Shown piece after piece: positions 5,993-11,495 of a stretch of DNA of 11,495 nucleotides. Where the stretch lies: assembly GCA_031428695.1 (NCBI GenBank), contig JANOYE010000354.1, positions 1 to 11,495 of the forward strand. The letters run 5' to 3'. Each line of letters opens with the position of its first letter. The first letter of the stretch is position 1. A model generated the notes under the pieces. The model was not told where the DNA came from, searched no databases, and saw only the letters and a program-made list of their open reading frames with translations. The stretch comes from JANYCG01 sp031428695 (GTDB taxonomy: Bacteria > Pseudomonadota > Gammaproteobacteria > Burkholderiales > Burkholderiaceae_C). The translations under genes and the position numbers were made by a program.

Positions 5993-7093
5993 ATGACCTT
6001 GAGCTTCCGATTTTTTTCAGCCAATTGTTTCAACCGATCGACCAAACGCCGGGCATTGCCCATGGCGTCGCTGGCTTTGGCCGTCGCCTTGACCTTGGCC
6101 GCTTGCGGCGGGGGCAGTAACAAGGCCCCGTTGCCCGGTGCACCGACCAATCCGAGTGCTGCGCCGCCACCGGACTTGGCGGTCGCTGACCCCGCTGTGG
6201 CCTTGGTCGCCAGTGTGCCAGCACCCAATTACGCTGCGGGCAGCGAGGAGATGGCGGCATTTCAGACCTTGAACGATGCACGGTCGGCTTGTGGTTTTGG
6301 CCTGCTGGCGCAACATGTCAAACTGGATGAGGCGGCACGCGGCCACGCCGATTGGCTGATCCGCAATGGCTACGATGGCCACTACCAGGTCGCCAACACG
6401 CCTGGGTTCACCGGCGTCATGCCAGCCGAGCGTGTGGCGGCGGCCGGTTATGGCAATTTGGGGACGTTTTTGTCCACCAACCTTCTCTACGGGGTGCACG
6501 GTTCAGCGGTGGAACTTGGCAGAGGAGTGGCATCGGTCCTGGGTTTGCTCAATGCGCCCTACCACAGCGCCGGGATGTTGTCTGGTGCGCTGGAGGTTGG
6601 CGTAGCGGTGCGCAACGTATCCGACGTGGGCGTGAGTCCCTCAGGTTCACGATTGCAAGTGGACTTTGACTTGGCGCATCGGACGGCGACGGGATCTCAG
6701 GAGCCCGCTGCCGACGCGGTGCTGACCTATCCTTGCGAGGGGCGCACGGGCGTGGATCGGCAACTCACCAACGAAACCCCGAACCCGGTGCCGGGCCGCG
6801 ATCTGGCGACGCAGCCTCTGGGGACCTCGGTGATTGTGCGGCTGCGCCACAGGCACGTCCTGCGCATCACCCAAGCGACCATGGTGGAGGCTGTCACAGG
6901 AGTGGCCGTGACCTTGCGGGCACCGACGAGCACTGAACATGGCAATGACCCTCACGGAATATTCATGCGCCACGAAGCCTATGTGGCAGCCGAGAACCCG
7001 TTGCTGCCGCGCACCTCCTACTTGGTGAGTTTGCAAGGCACCAACGATGGCAAGGCGTTTTCGCGCAGTTTCAGGTTCACGACGGGGGATTGA
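5993..7093 (+). CDS. CAP/SCP-domain lipoprotein
   Basis: This 366-aa envelope protein has a basic start (KRRALPM), a hydrophobic stretch and the lipobox LAAC with Cys38. It should be lipidated and anchored in a membrane, probably the outer one since no Asp follows the Cys. A Pro/Ala linker (45-80) leads into a CAP domain (~86-215): MAAFQTLNDARSACGFGLL, AARGHADWLIRNGYDGHYQ (His118, His130), MPAERVAAAGY (Glu146) and APYHSAGMLSGALEVGVAV (His191). These are the usual His/Glu cavity residues; the catalytic role of bacterial CAP proteins is mostly unknown. Residues ~270-366 form a beta-rich Ig-like tail with a GTNDGKAFSRSFRFTTG motif. CTACCTCC directly precedes the ATG, so the ribosome site is poor. 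A T-rich tract (5941-5980) lies between this gene and the acyltransferase gene. Confidence 0.85.
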   Translation: MTLSFRFFSANCFNRSTKRRALPMASLALAVALTLAACGGGSNKAPLPGAPTNPSAAPPPDLAVADPAVALVASVPAPNYAAGSEEMAAFQTLNDARSACGFGLLAQHVKLDEAARGHADWLIRNGYDGHYQVANTPGFTGVMPAERVAAAGYGNLGTFLSTNLLYGVHGSAVELGRGVASVLGLLNAPYHSAGMLSGALEVGVAVRNVSDVGVSPSGSRLQVDFDLAHRTATGSQEPAADAVLTYPCEGRTGVDRQLTNETPNPVPGRDLATQPLGTSVIVRLRHRHVLRITQATMVEAVTGVAVTLRAPTSTEHGNDPHGIFMRHEAYVAAENPLLPRTSYLVSLQGTNDGKAFSRSFRFTTGD

Positions 7094-7212
7094 TTGAGGT
7101 GCCGCAATGGGCCAGTCCTTCTGCGAAGTGTGTGCGTTCGCTCGACCACTCGCGGTTGATAAGCGCCGGCCCCCGCAGCCAAAGAGGGAGAGCATTCACG
7201 AACATTTGACCG

Positions 7213-7447
7213 TTGTGGATTGCCCTGATCGCTCTTTCTGGTCGGTTGCGAGGACGAATTGGAAACGCGCAAAACGATCACCGTGGACTTGCCGGGCCCG
7301 GCACCCTGTGGTTCTCCCTTGACCATCACAGAAATTTGCAACGCCGGAACGGTGTACCTGGTCACCTGCACGGGTGGAATTTCGCCTAAACAGTTTCGGC
7401 GAGCTGGCAAAGTCTTGAACGAGCTTTGTCGGTCGCCCGCCATTTGA
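7213..7447 (+). pseudogene. Possible frameshifted small lipoprotein (intact frame 7259-7447)
   Basis: From 7213 one phase reads LWIALIAL. After a one-base shift near 7233-7240 the next phase reads FLVGCEDELETRKTITVDLP and stays open to the stop at 7445-7447. Joined, they make a lipoprotein-like signal peptide ending LVGC. The second phase alone could start at TTG 7259 with GAGG five bases upstream, giving 62 aa (end QFRRAGKVLNELCRSPAI). It contains four cysteines. I recognise no family, and chance is a serious alternative. The rest of the 504-bp gap between 7093 and 7598 shows no gene; at 7563-7581 a small CCCGTC/GACGGG inverted repeat is visible. Confidence 0.3.
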
Positions 7448-7597
7448 GCAAGGGCCAGTGTTCTGCAGGGATGGCGGCTCCCCGTTTTGCCAAAGGGTCA
7501 CTGCAGCCGGGCGAAAGCCGACAAGTTGAAGCCGCTCAATCGGCAAATCGAATAACCTTGCTCCCGTCAGATTCATGACGACGGGACGAGCAGGAAT

Positions 7598-7984
7598 TCA
7601 TTTCGCCGCCACGATGCCCCAACTTTGAATCACGGATTTGACGCGCCTTTCGCCATTCGGGACCAGCTTGAACAAGTCTTCCTTGGCCCAGCGCAAGGCA
7701 TCCAGGCATGCCAACAGGTCGTCGCTTATCGCGACGTCGAGACCTCTGAGGTCGAACAAATCAAAGGGGTAAGCCCGACCGTTGTAAGTCGCGGCAATGA
7801 AACGTGCGATGCGCCGGGCCTGGCCTGTGTCGCTTTTTTCGGCAATGTCCAGCAGACGCGCGTAGGCCTGTGCCGCCTGCGCCTGTGCGGGGGTCGCCCT
7901 TCGCATCCACTCGTCTTCGTCAGCGTTGGTTTTGGCGAAGATCGCTTCCAGATCGATCTCTGGCGCTTTCTGCGGTTTAGGCAA
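7598..7984 (-). CDS. DUF7673-like protein
   Basis: This 128-aa protein resembles the DUF7673 family from memory: ARLLDIAEKSDTGQARRIAR, then FIAATYNGRAYPFDLFDLRG, then LDVAISDDLLACLDALRWA. The known family shows the same order (SDTGQ.RR.A.FL..W.N, then DL..LD.AI.DD.L). Members are common on plasmids and integrative elements; their function is unknown. No ATG or GTG opens this phase. The TTG at 7984 has AGGA four bases upstream and is the best start, although the phase stays open upstream to a stop at 8078-8080. It lies 135 bp downstream of the GNAT toxin gene on the same strand and could be read from the same promoter. Confidence 0.7.
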   Translation of the reverse strand: MPKPQKAPEIDLEAIFAKTNADEDEWMRRATPAQAQAAQAYARLLDIAEKSDTGQARRIARFIAATYNGRAYPFDLFDLRGLDVAISDDLLACLDALRWAKEDLFKLVPNGERRVKSVIQSWGIVAAK

Positions 7985-8119
7985 TGCATCCTGAAATCCT
8001 CCATGGCAATCTTGCCAGTCAATGTAATGAATCCCGTGGTGCCAGTATCCTAGCCAGGGCAGTCCCTGCGCCTGAAATCAGCCTTCGCTGCTGCGGCTCC
8101 CGGATTGTTTCATTTTCGG

Positions 8120-8614
8120 TCAAGCTTTTAGGCTGCTCAGGCGCAACATGAGGGTCATGGGGTGGATCGGCGAGACCTGAAACCCAAAGTGTTCGTAGAA
8201 CTGTTTGGCTTGCTCATGGATCGCATGAACCAGCAAGGCCCTGACCCCTGCCTGGTGGGACACGGCAACAGCGCGGTGGACGGCATCCAACAACAATGCC
8301 GCCCCCAGTTTGACGCCTTGGGCGCGTTGATCGACTGCCAGGCGAGCCAAGACCATCACGGGCACGGGATCGGGCATGTTGCGCCGAACCGCGCTGGTGG
8401 CTTGTTGATGGGAGACGGCGCCGGCTGCCATGGCGTAATAACCGAAGACTCGGTCAGACGGGTCGGCGACAACAAAGGTGCGGGTGGCACCGCTGAGTTG
8501 ATTGGCCATCGCACGCCGCTTGAGCCATTCGTCCAAAACGCTCTCCCCGCACTCGAAGTCGGCGAGTTGATGCGCCAGCACAAGAGGCTCGGGCGGCTGG
8601 AGTTCCAGACTCAT
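8120..8614 (-). CDS. GNAT acetyltransferase toxin (TacT/AtaT-type)
   Basis: This 164-aa protein is a GNAT-fold toxin of the DUF1778-paired type. Known members acetylate the amino acid on charged tRNAs with acetyl-CoA and so stop translation. MVLARLAVDQRAQGVKLGAA (87-106) is the acetyl-CoA binding strand and loop, and FYEHFGF (139-145) carries Tyr140, the position of the catalytic tyrosine in TacT. The loop reads QGVKLG rather than QGxGLG, a variant I recall in one branch of the family. The ATG at 8614 overlaps the antitoxin stop as ATGA; a longer frame from 8638 lies inside the antitoxin gene and is rejected. It ends with SLKA at full family length. Confidence 0.92.
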   Translation of the reverse strand: MSLELQPPEPLVLAHQLADFECGESVLDEWLKRRAMANQLSGATRTFVVADPSDRVFGYYAMAAGAVSHQQATSAVRRNMPDPVPVMVLARLAVDQRAQGVKLGAALLLDAVHRAVAVSHQAGVRALLVHAIHEQAKQFYEHFGFQVSPIHPMTLMLRLSSLKA

Positions 8615-8889
8615 GCCTTGCCGGCTTTGGCAGCCCAAGGCGCCCGGATTTTTTGCAGGCGCGCCAGGCCGGGGTTGTGGCCCGCTGGCGCGTCGAGCAT
8701 CTTGGCGAACTGCTTGAACCGGTCTGCATCCAAACTGAAAAAGACCTGGTCAATCACCACCGCCTGGGCTTTGGTGCACGCCGCCTCCAGCATGAAGTCC
8801 GAGCGGTTCTTGCCCAGCAACTGGGCCGCGTGGTCAATCAAGTCGCGCTGTTCGGGCATGGCCCGCAAGTTGATCGCCGCATCACGCAT
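8611..8889 (-). CDS. DUF1778 antitoxin (TacA/AtaR-type)
   Basis: This 92-aa protein begins with a ribbon-helix-helix DNA-binding domain (AINLRAMPEQRDLIDHAAQL, then LGKNRSDFMLEAACTKA). Its C-terminal part (~45-92, VFFSLDADRFKQFAKMLDAP) should wrap around the toxin. It binds the operator of its own promoter together with the toxin, as in the family. AAGGAG lies 7 bases before the ATG. The antitoxin comes first in this pair, opposite to the pair at 155-795. A near-consensus sigma70 promoter lies upstream (8926-8954). Confidence 0.92.
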   Translation of the reverse strand: MRDAAINLRAMPEQRDLIDHAAQLLGKNRSDFMLEAACTKAQAVVIDQVFFSLDADRFKQFAKMLDAPAGHNPGLARLQKIRAPWAAKAGKA

Positions 8890-8925
8890 GGCTGCTCCTT
8901 CGATTCATGCACATCAAATTGGCGC

Positions 8926-8954
8926 ATTTTACCGCTGCGTATATCTGTTGTCAA
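8926..8954 (-). promoter_or_regulatory. Sigma70 promoter of the GNAT/DUF1778 operon
   Basis: Reading the minus strand, TTGACA (8954-8949), a 17-bp spacer and TAAAAT (8931-8926) give 11 of 12 consensus bases. The -35 box lies in a TTGT-ATTG-ACAA dyad and a palindrome (ATCCCGCCGGGAT) lies at 8970-8982; either could be an operator for the ribbon-helix-helix antitoxin. Transcription would start about 30 bp before the antitoxin ATG. Confidence 0.75.
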
Positions 8955-9124
8955 TACAATACGTCCGCGATCCCGCCGGGATTGACGACGACGAGACGCG
9001 GAAAATCAGCGTTTGGCAATTCACCGGGGGAAGGCTTTGAACCAGTCCGGCGCGTCAGGGATTTTGGCGGGCAACCCGGATCAAGCCGTGGCTGCCACAC
9101 CCGCTATCCGCTATAGACGTTGAA

Positions 9125-10726
9125 TCATTCTCGGCTGCGGGCCTCGTCGTCGTCGGCATTTTCAGCCCGCAAGGATTGAGATTTCAAATGCGCTACTTTC
9201 TCGCGAAATTTTTGGACGGGTGACTCGCTTTTAAAAATCGGCACCGCGAGGTTTTCCCATTTATTTCGGTCGCTTTCCGACATTTCCGCCCACAGCTGCA
9301 CAATACATTCAACGCCCAATGCCGCTTTCACTGAACTGGCAATGTCGTTGCGCAGATCAAGGACTTCCTTGCCTGCAGCCCCCAGCGCAAACACCAAATG
9401 GAACGGCACGTTTTTGTCCATACTCAGCCCTTCGGCCCGCGCGCCCAGCCAGTACAAGTTATCCACAGAATCTGTGGACAATACTTTTCCGGCCAGTGGC
9501 CGAAGCGCTTTGGAAAGCAAAGTCCACGACCCTTCAAAATTCCGCAGCTGTTGGTTTGCCAGGGCACTGAAACTGCCGTAGTAGGCTGTGGTCACTTGGA
9601 TTCGATTGTGACCAAGTGCCCTCGATATTTTTAGCCGTGCGCCGACCAACTGTTTGTAATCCAGCATTTTAAATCGGCCGCCGCGCACCGGCGCAATCGC
9701 ACCAGTTTGGGCCTCCAGCTGGTCAATCGCAAACTGGTGGCGCAGCCCGTGCAGGGTAATGCCCAGCCGCCCCCTGGCCAGTCCGAGTTTGCGTGCCAGG
9801 TCGTACATTCGCTGTTTGGCCTGTTTCAAAGTCCGCTTTTCCCAGGCCGCATGGCATTTGGGGGATACCGTGGCTTTGGCGTCGTCAAGCATGGCGCGGT
9901 AGCTGCCGTCGCTCAGTTCCTCAAAAATGATTTCCCGAGGGCGACCACTCTTGGTTCCCTGCGTAACATTTAATCGGTCGCCGCCATCCGCTTCATTGGG
10001 TTGGATGCGCAAACCTTCCTTCAAGCGCAGGCCAAACCCGGCCATCAGCCGCAGTACACGCGCGGCGATGGGATCCAAGGTTTCCATTTGCAGGGCTATC
10101 TCTTCAAACTTGATGCCCTTTGCGGTCCAGCTCTTGTCCTCGGTGGCGGCACGGTTGATGGTGAACTCGCCTTCCACCGTCGCGTAATAGCTGATGTCCT
10201 TGATTTCAATGCCTGTGGCACGCCAAAACCAGCGCCACGTATTGAAGTAGTTGATTTGGGCGCGTTTGCCCACCCCGCGATCGGTCCAGATCTCAAACAT
10301 CTTGAACAACATGCGCGGTTTGCAGTCGCCCAGGGTTTTCATGTGGCGAAGCGAGCGGTCCATCATCAAGTCACGCACCGTCGAAAACATGTGGTCTTGG
10401 CGGTTGCGGAAGGTTTCCTCGCTGACACATTCTTTGGAGCCGCGCTGGGATTCCCTGCCGTATGCGTGTATGAAGTCGGATAGCTGCCGCTTCCAGTCAT
10501 GACTATCGAGCTGGGTCAGCACCACGTGCCCAGGCGCCAAATGCAGGGCGGCGTCTGATCGTCCGATTTCGATGCGCTGCTCCAGCGTCCTGATCTTGCG
10601 GCCCTTGACGCGGGGCGGTTTTTGGGGATTCGCTGAATCCGGGCGTGGCTGTGCCTGCCGGCCCGAGGCCGACATTCCCGCGTTGTTGTCCGGCGCGGTG
10701 CCGGGGGTTGGTGTTCCAGATTTCAT
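9125..10726 (-). CDS. Large tyrosine recombinase / integrase with C-terminal extension
   Basis: This 533-aa protein carries the full catalytic set of tyrosine recombinases. Arg234 is in MAGFGLRLKEGLRI, Lys259 in GTKSGR, His326/Arg329 in LHGLRHQ, His373 in ALGHNR, and the nucleophile Tyr382 in TTAYYG, nine residues after His373 as usual. Residues ~75-180 should be the core-binding (SAM-like) domain; the first ~60 are Pro/Gly rich and probably disordered. About 150 residues follow the nucleophile (to MSESDRNKWENLAV and an acidic tail), much longer than in typical phage integrases. It resembles the 'integrase domain-containing protein' group of genomic islands. The start is set by TAGGAG before the ATG at 10726; the longer frame from 10888 passes through the transposon end and is not used. 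A 3'-flanking attachment site is likely but not recognised. Confidence 0.9.
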   Translation of the reverse strand: MKSGTPTPGTAPDNNAGMSASGRQAQPRPDSANPQKPPRVKGRKIRTLEQRIEIGRSDAALHLAPGHVVLTQLDSHDWKRQLSDFIHAYGRESQRGSKECVSEETFRNRQDHMFSTVRDLMMDRSLRHMKTLGDCKPRMLFKMFEIWTDRGVGKRAQINYFNTWRWFWRATGIEIKDISYYATVEGEFTINRAATEDKSWTAKGIKFEEIALQMETLDPIAARVLRLMAGFGLRLKEGLRIQPNEADGGDRLNVTQGTKSGRPREIIFEELSDGSYRAMLDDAKATVSPKCHAAWEKRTLKQAKQRMYDLARKLGLARGRLGITLHGLRHQFAIDQLEAQTGAIAPVRGGRFKMLDYKQLVGARLKISRALGHNRIQVTTAYYGSFSALANQQLRNFEGSWTLLSKALRPLAGKVLSTDSVDNLYWLGARAEGLSMDKNVPFHLVFALGAAGKEVLDLRNDIASSVKAALGVECIVQLWAEMSESDRNKWENLAVPIFKSESPVQKFREKVAHLKSQSLRAENADDDEARSRE

Positions 10727-10730
10727 GGTG

Positions 10731-10736
10731 CTCCTA
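10731..10736 (-). promoter_or_regulatory. Ribosome binding site that fixes the recombinase start
   Basis: TAGGAG at 10736-10731 lies 4 bases before the ATG at 10726. The site ends just 2-3 bases short of the Tn3-type inverted repeat, so the gene keeps its ribosome binding site but has lost its native upstream DNA. Confidence 0.75.
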
Positions 10737-10738
10737 AT

Positions 10739-10776
10739 GGGGGTCGATTTGTTTTCGTTGTCAAAAGTGACGGTAG
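10739..10776. repeat. Terminal inverted repeat of the Tn3-family element
   Basis: Reading the plus strand the segment begins with five G (GGGGGTCGATTTG) and its inner end is CAAAAGTGACGGTA. Tn3-family ends are ~38 bp, begin GGGG and finish with an ACGxTA-like block, so this fits as the end next to the 3' end of tnpA. The adjoining outside bases are CTAAT (or TAATG if the repeat begins at 10740), the expected 5-bp target duplication whose partner lies outside the window. Confidence 0.65.
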
Positions 10777-10880
10777 GAAACCTAGCACTGGCTTGGGGTC
10801 GCTTTGGTAAGCCCTTGATTCCATTGAATTTCCTGTTCACTTTTCGATCCGTGTTTGAGGGCGTAAATGCGTGATCGGTT

Positions 10881-11495
10881 TTATCCATTGGTGCCGGTTA
10901 TCGGTATGCCCTGGGAGGGGAGGATTTCATTGGCGTAGCGCTCCACCGGAAAGCGAAACACGCCTCGCAAATTGATGCCTTGCAGGCGCGTGGGAGCAAT
11001 CTTTCCGGTGAGCTCAGCCGGAATCACCTGACGGCGGTTGGCCCAGCGATCCAAAACAGCCTGCATCTGGCTGGTGTTCCAGGCCATGATGATGTTGGCC
11101 AAGAGGCTCAAGGCATCGGCCACCGCCTGCATTTCCTCAGTCCGTTTGGCCTGCGCCGGGCTCACCCGTCCGGTGTAGATCGCGCGTTTCAACGCATTGA
11201 CCGCCTCACCCCGGTTAAGCACCCGGCGCAGTTCATTGCGGAAGGGGTCTTTTAGGAAGTAGTCGACCAGAAACGCGGTTCTCAACAATCGCCCCAACTG
11301 CACGCCGGCTTCATAGATGGGGTCACCCCGCGCGGCAGAGCCAAACCGCGCCAGTACCGCCACCGCGCTGGCGTTGCCACTCATCACCGAGGCGGCCAAA
11401 TGCACCAAGGTGTCCCAGTGCTTCTCAATCAAAGCTGTATCGATATTGGCCTCGCACACTGCGGCGATCTCGGGTGGAATGACCGTACCACGCGG
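10881..11495 (-). CDS. tnpA: Tn3-family transposase, C-terminal part (5' end outside window)
   Basis: The phase is open through the right edge; 204 codons are visible of a protein usually near 1000 aa. Recognisable parts are HWDTLVHLAASVMSGNASA, then LLRTAFLVDYFLKDPFRNEL, then LNRGEAVNALKRAIYTGRV, whose Glu fits the last residue of the DDE triad, LANIIMAWNTSQMQAVLDRW and the C-terminal block LQGINLRGVFRFPVERY. It cuts and joins DNA strands at the element's ends during replicative transposition. The normal-looking C-terminus argues that this end is intact. The GTG at 11459 is only an internal codon, not the start. Confidence 0.92.
   Translation of the reverse strand, partial: PRGTVIPPEIAAVCEANIDTALIEKHWDTLVHLAASVMSGNASAVAVLARFGSAARGDPIYEAGVQLGRLLRTAFLVDYFLKDPFRNELRRVLNRGEAVNALKRAIYTGRVSPAQAKRTEEMQAVADALSLLANIIMAWNTSQMQAVLDRWANRRQVIPAELTGKIAPTRLQGINLRGVFRFPVERYANEILPSQGIPITGTNG

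Larger units (their letters stand above)
10739..11495. mobile_element. Tn3-family transposon or IS, 3' end (runs off the right edge)
   Basis: It comprises the inverted repeat and the last 204 codons of the transposase, with ~105 bp of non-coding sequence between. Whether it is a simple insertion sequence or a transposon with cargo cannot be seen. Its insertion separates the recombinase gene from its original promoter. Confidence 0.7.

Noticed and set aside
5731..6228. 165-codon minus-strand frame with a Lys-rich middle
   Set aside because: The Lys run comes from the T-rich tract between the acyltransferase and the CAP lipoprotein genes; the rest is antisense to both.
8162..9040. 292-codon plus-strand frame across the GNAT/DUF1778 pair
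   Set aside because: It is antisense to two clearly recognisable genes and resembles no protein family.
9101..9114. Tandem CCGCTAT-CCGCTAT as recombinase attachment site
   Set aside because: Two 7-bp units beside the recombinase 3' end are too little to call an attachment site, and no second copy is visible in the window.
10727..10888. 54-residue N-terminal extension of the recombinase
   Set aside because: It would run through the Tn3-type inverted repeat into the transposase end and has no ribosome site, whereas the ATG at 10726 has a strong one.

Overview
The window is high-GC DNA, and codon use, Shine-Dalgarno signals and family resemblances suggest a betaproteobacterium, most likely Burkholderiales/Comamonadaceae. 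That assignment is judged from protein style only. It looks like an accessory region bounded by mobile DNA: the end of an IS21-like insertion sequence at the left edge, and a large tyrosine recombinase plus the 3' end of a Tn3-family transposon at the right edge.

Left part (1-2600), minus strand. After the IS21-like terminus comes a complete type II toxin-antitoxin pair: a RelE/HigB-type toxin (466-795) and an HTH antitoxin (155-469), overlapping by ATGA. About 800 bp follow without a convincing gene but rich in inverted repeats (26-bp arms at 1129/1270; nested arms between 1451 and 1607). Then come a DUF4926 gene (1623-1862), a terminator (2079-2112), a 58-codon gene (2132-2308) and the frameshifted remnant of an upstream gene coupled to it (2305-2572).

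Middle part (2600-7450), plus strand. Four convincing genes lie here: an unrecognised protein with a C-terminal membrane segment (2622-3155), an unrecognised 346-aa soluble protein (3868-4908), a GNAT-fold protein resembling FeeM N-acyl amino acid synthases (5185-5931) and a CAP/SCP-domain lipoprotein (5993-7093). Each has its own upstream gap, so they are probably not one tight operon. The gaps hold short repeats: three copies of a 16-19-mer at 3196-3412, and a shared GGGACTTGCTTTTT block at 3697 and 4957. A weak reading frame at 7259-7447 may be a broken lipoprotein.

Right part (7450-11495), minus strand. A DUF7673-like gene (7598-7984) is followed by a second toxin-antitoxin pair of GNAT acetyltransferase plus DUF1778 type (8120-8614, 8611-8889). 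This pair has a near-consensus sigma70 promoter. Next is a 533-aa tyrosine recombinase with a complete catalytic set and an unusual ~150-residue C-terminal extension. The terminal inverted repeat of the Tn3-family element lies only a few bases upstream of that gene's Shine-Dalgarno sequence, so the transposon landed in its 5' region. The transposase frame runs off the right edge.

The two toxin-antitoxin pairs, the recombinase and the transposon ends fit an integrated, evolving genomic island. The function of the central FeeM-like/CAP/unknown group cannot be established from the sequence.
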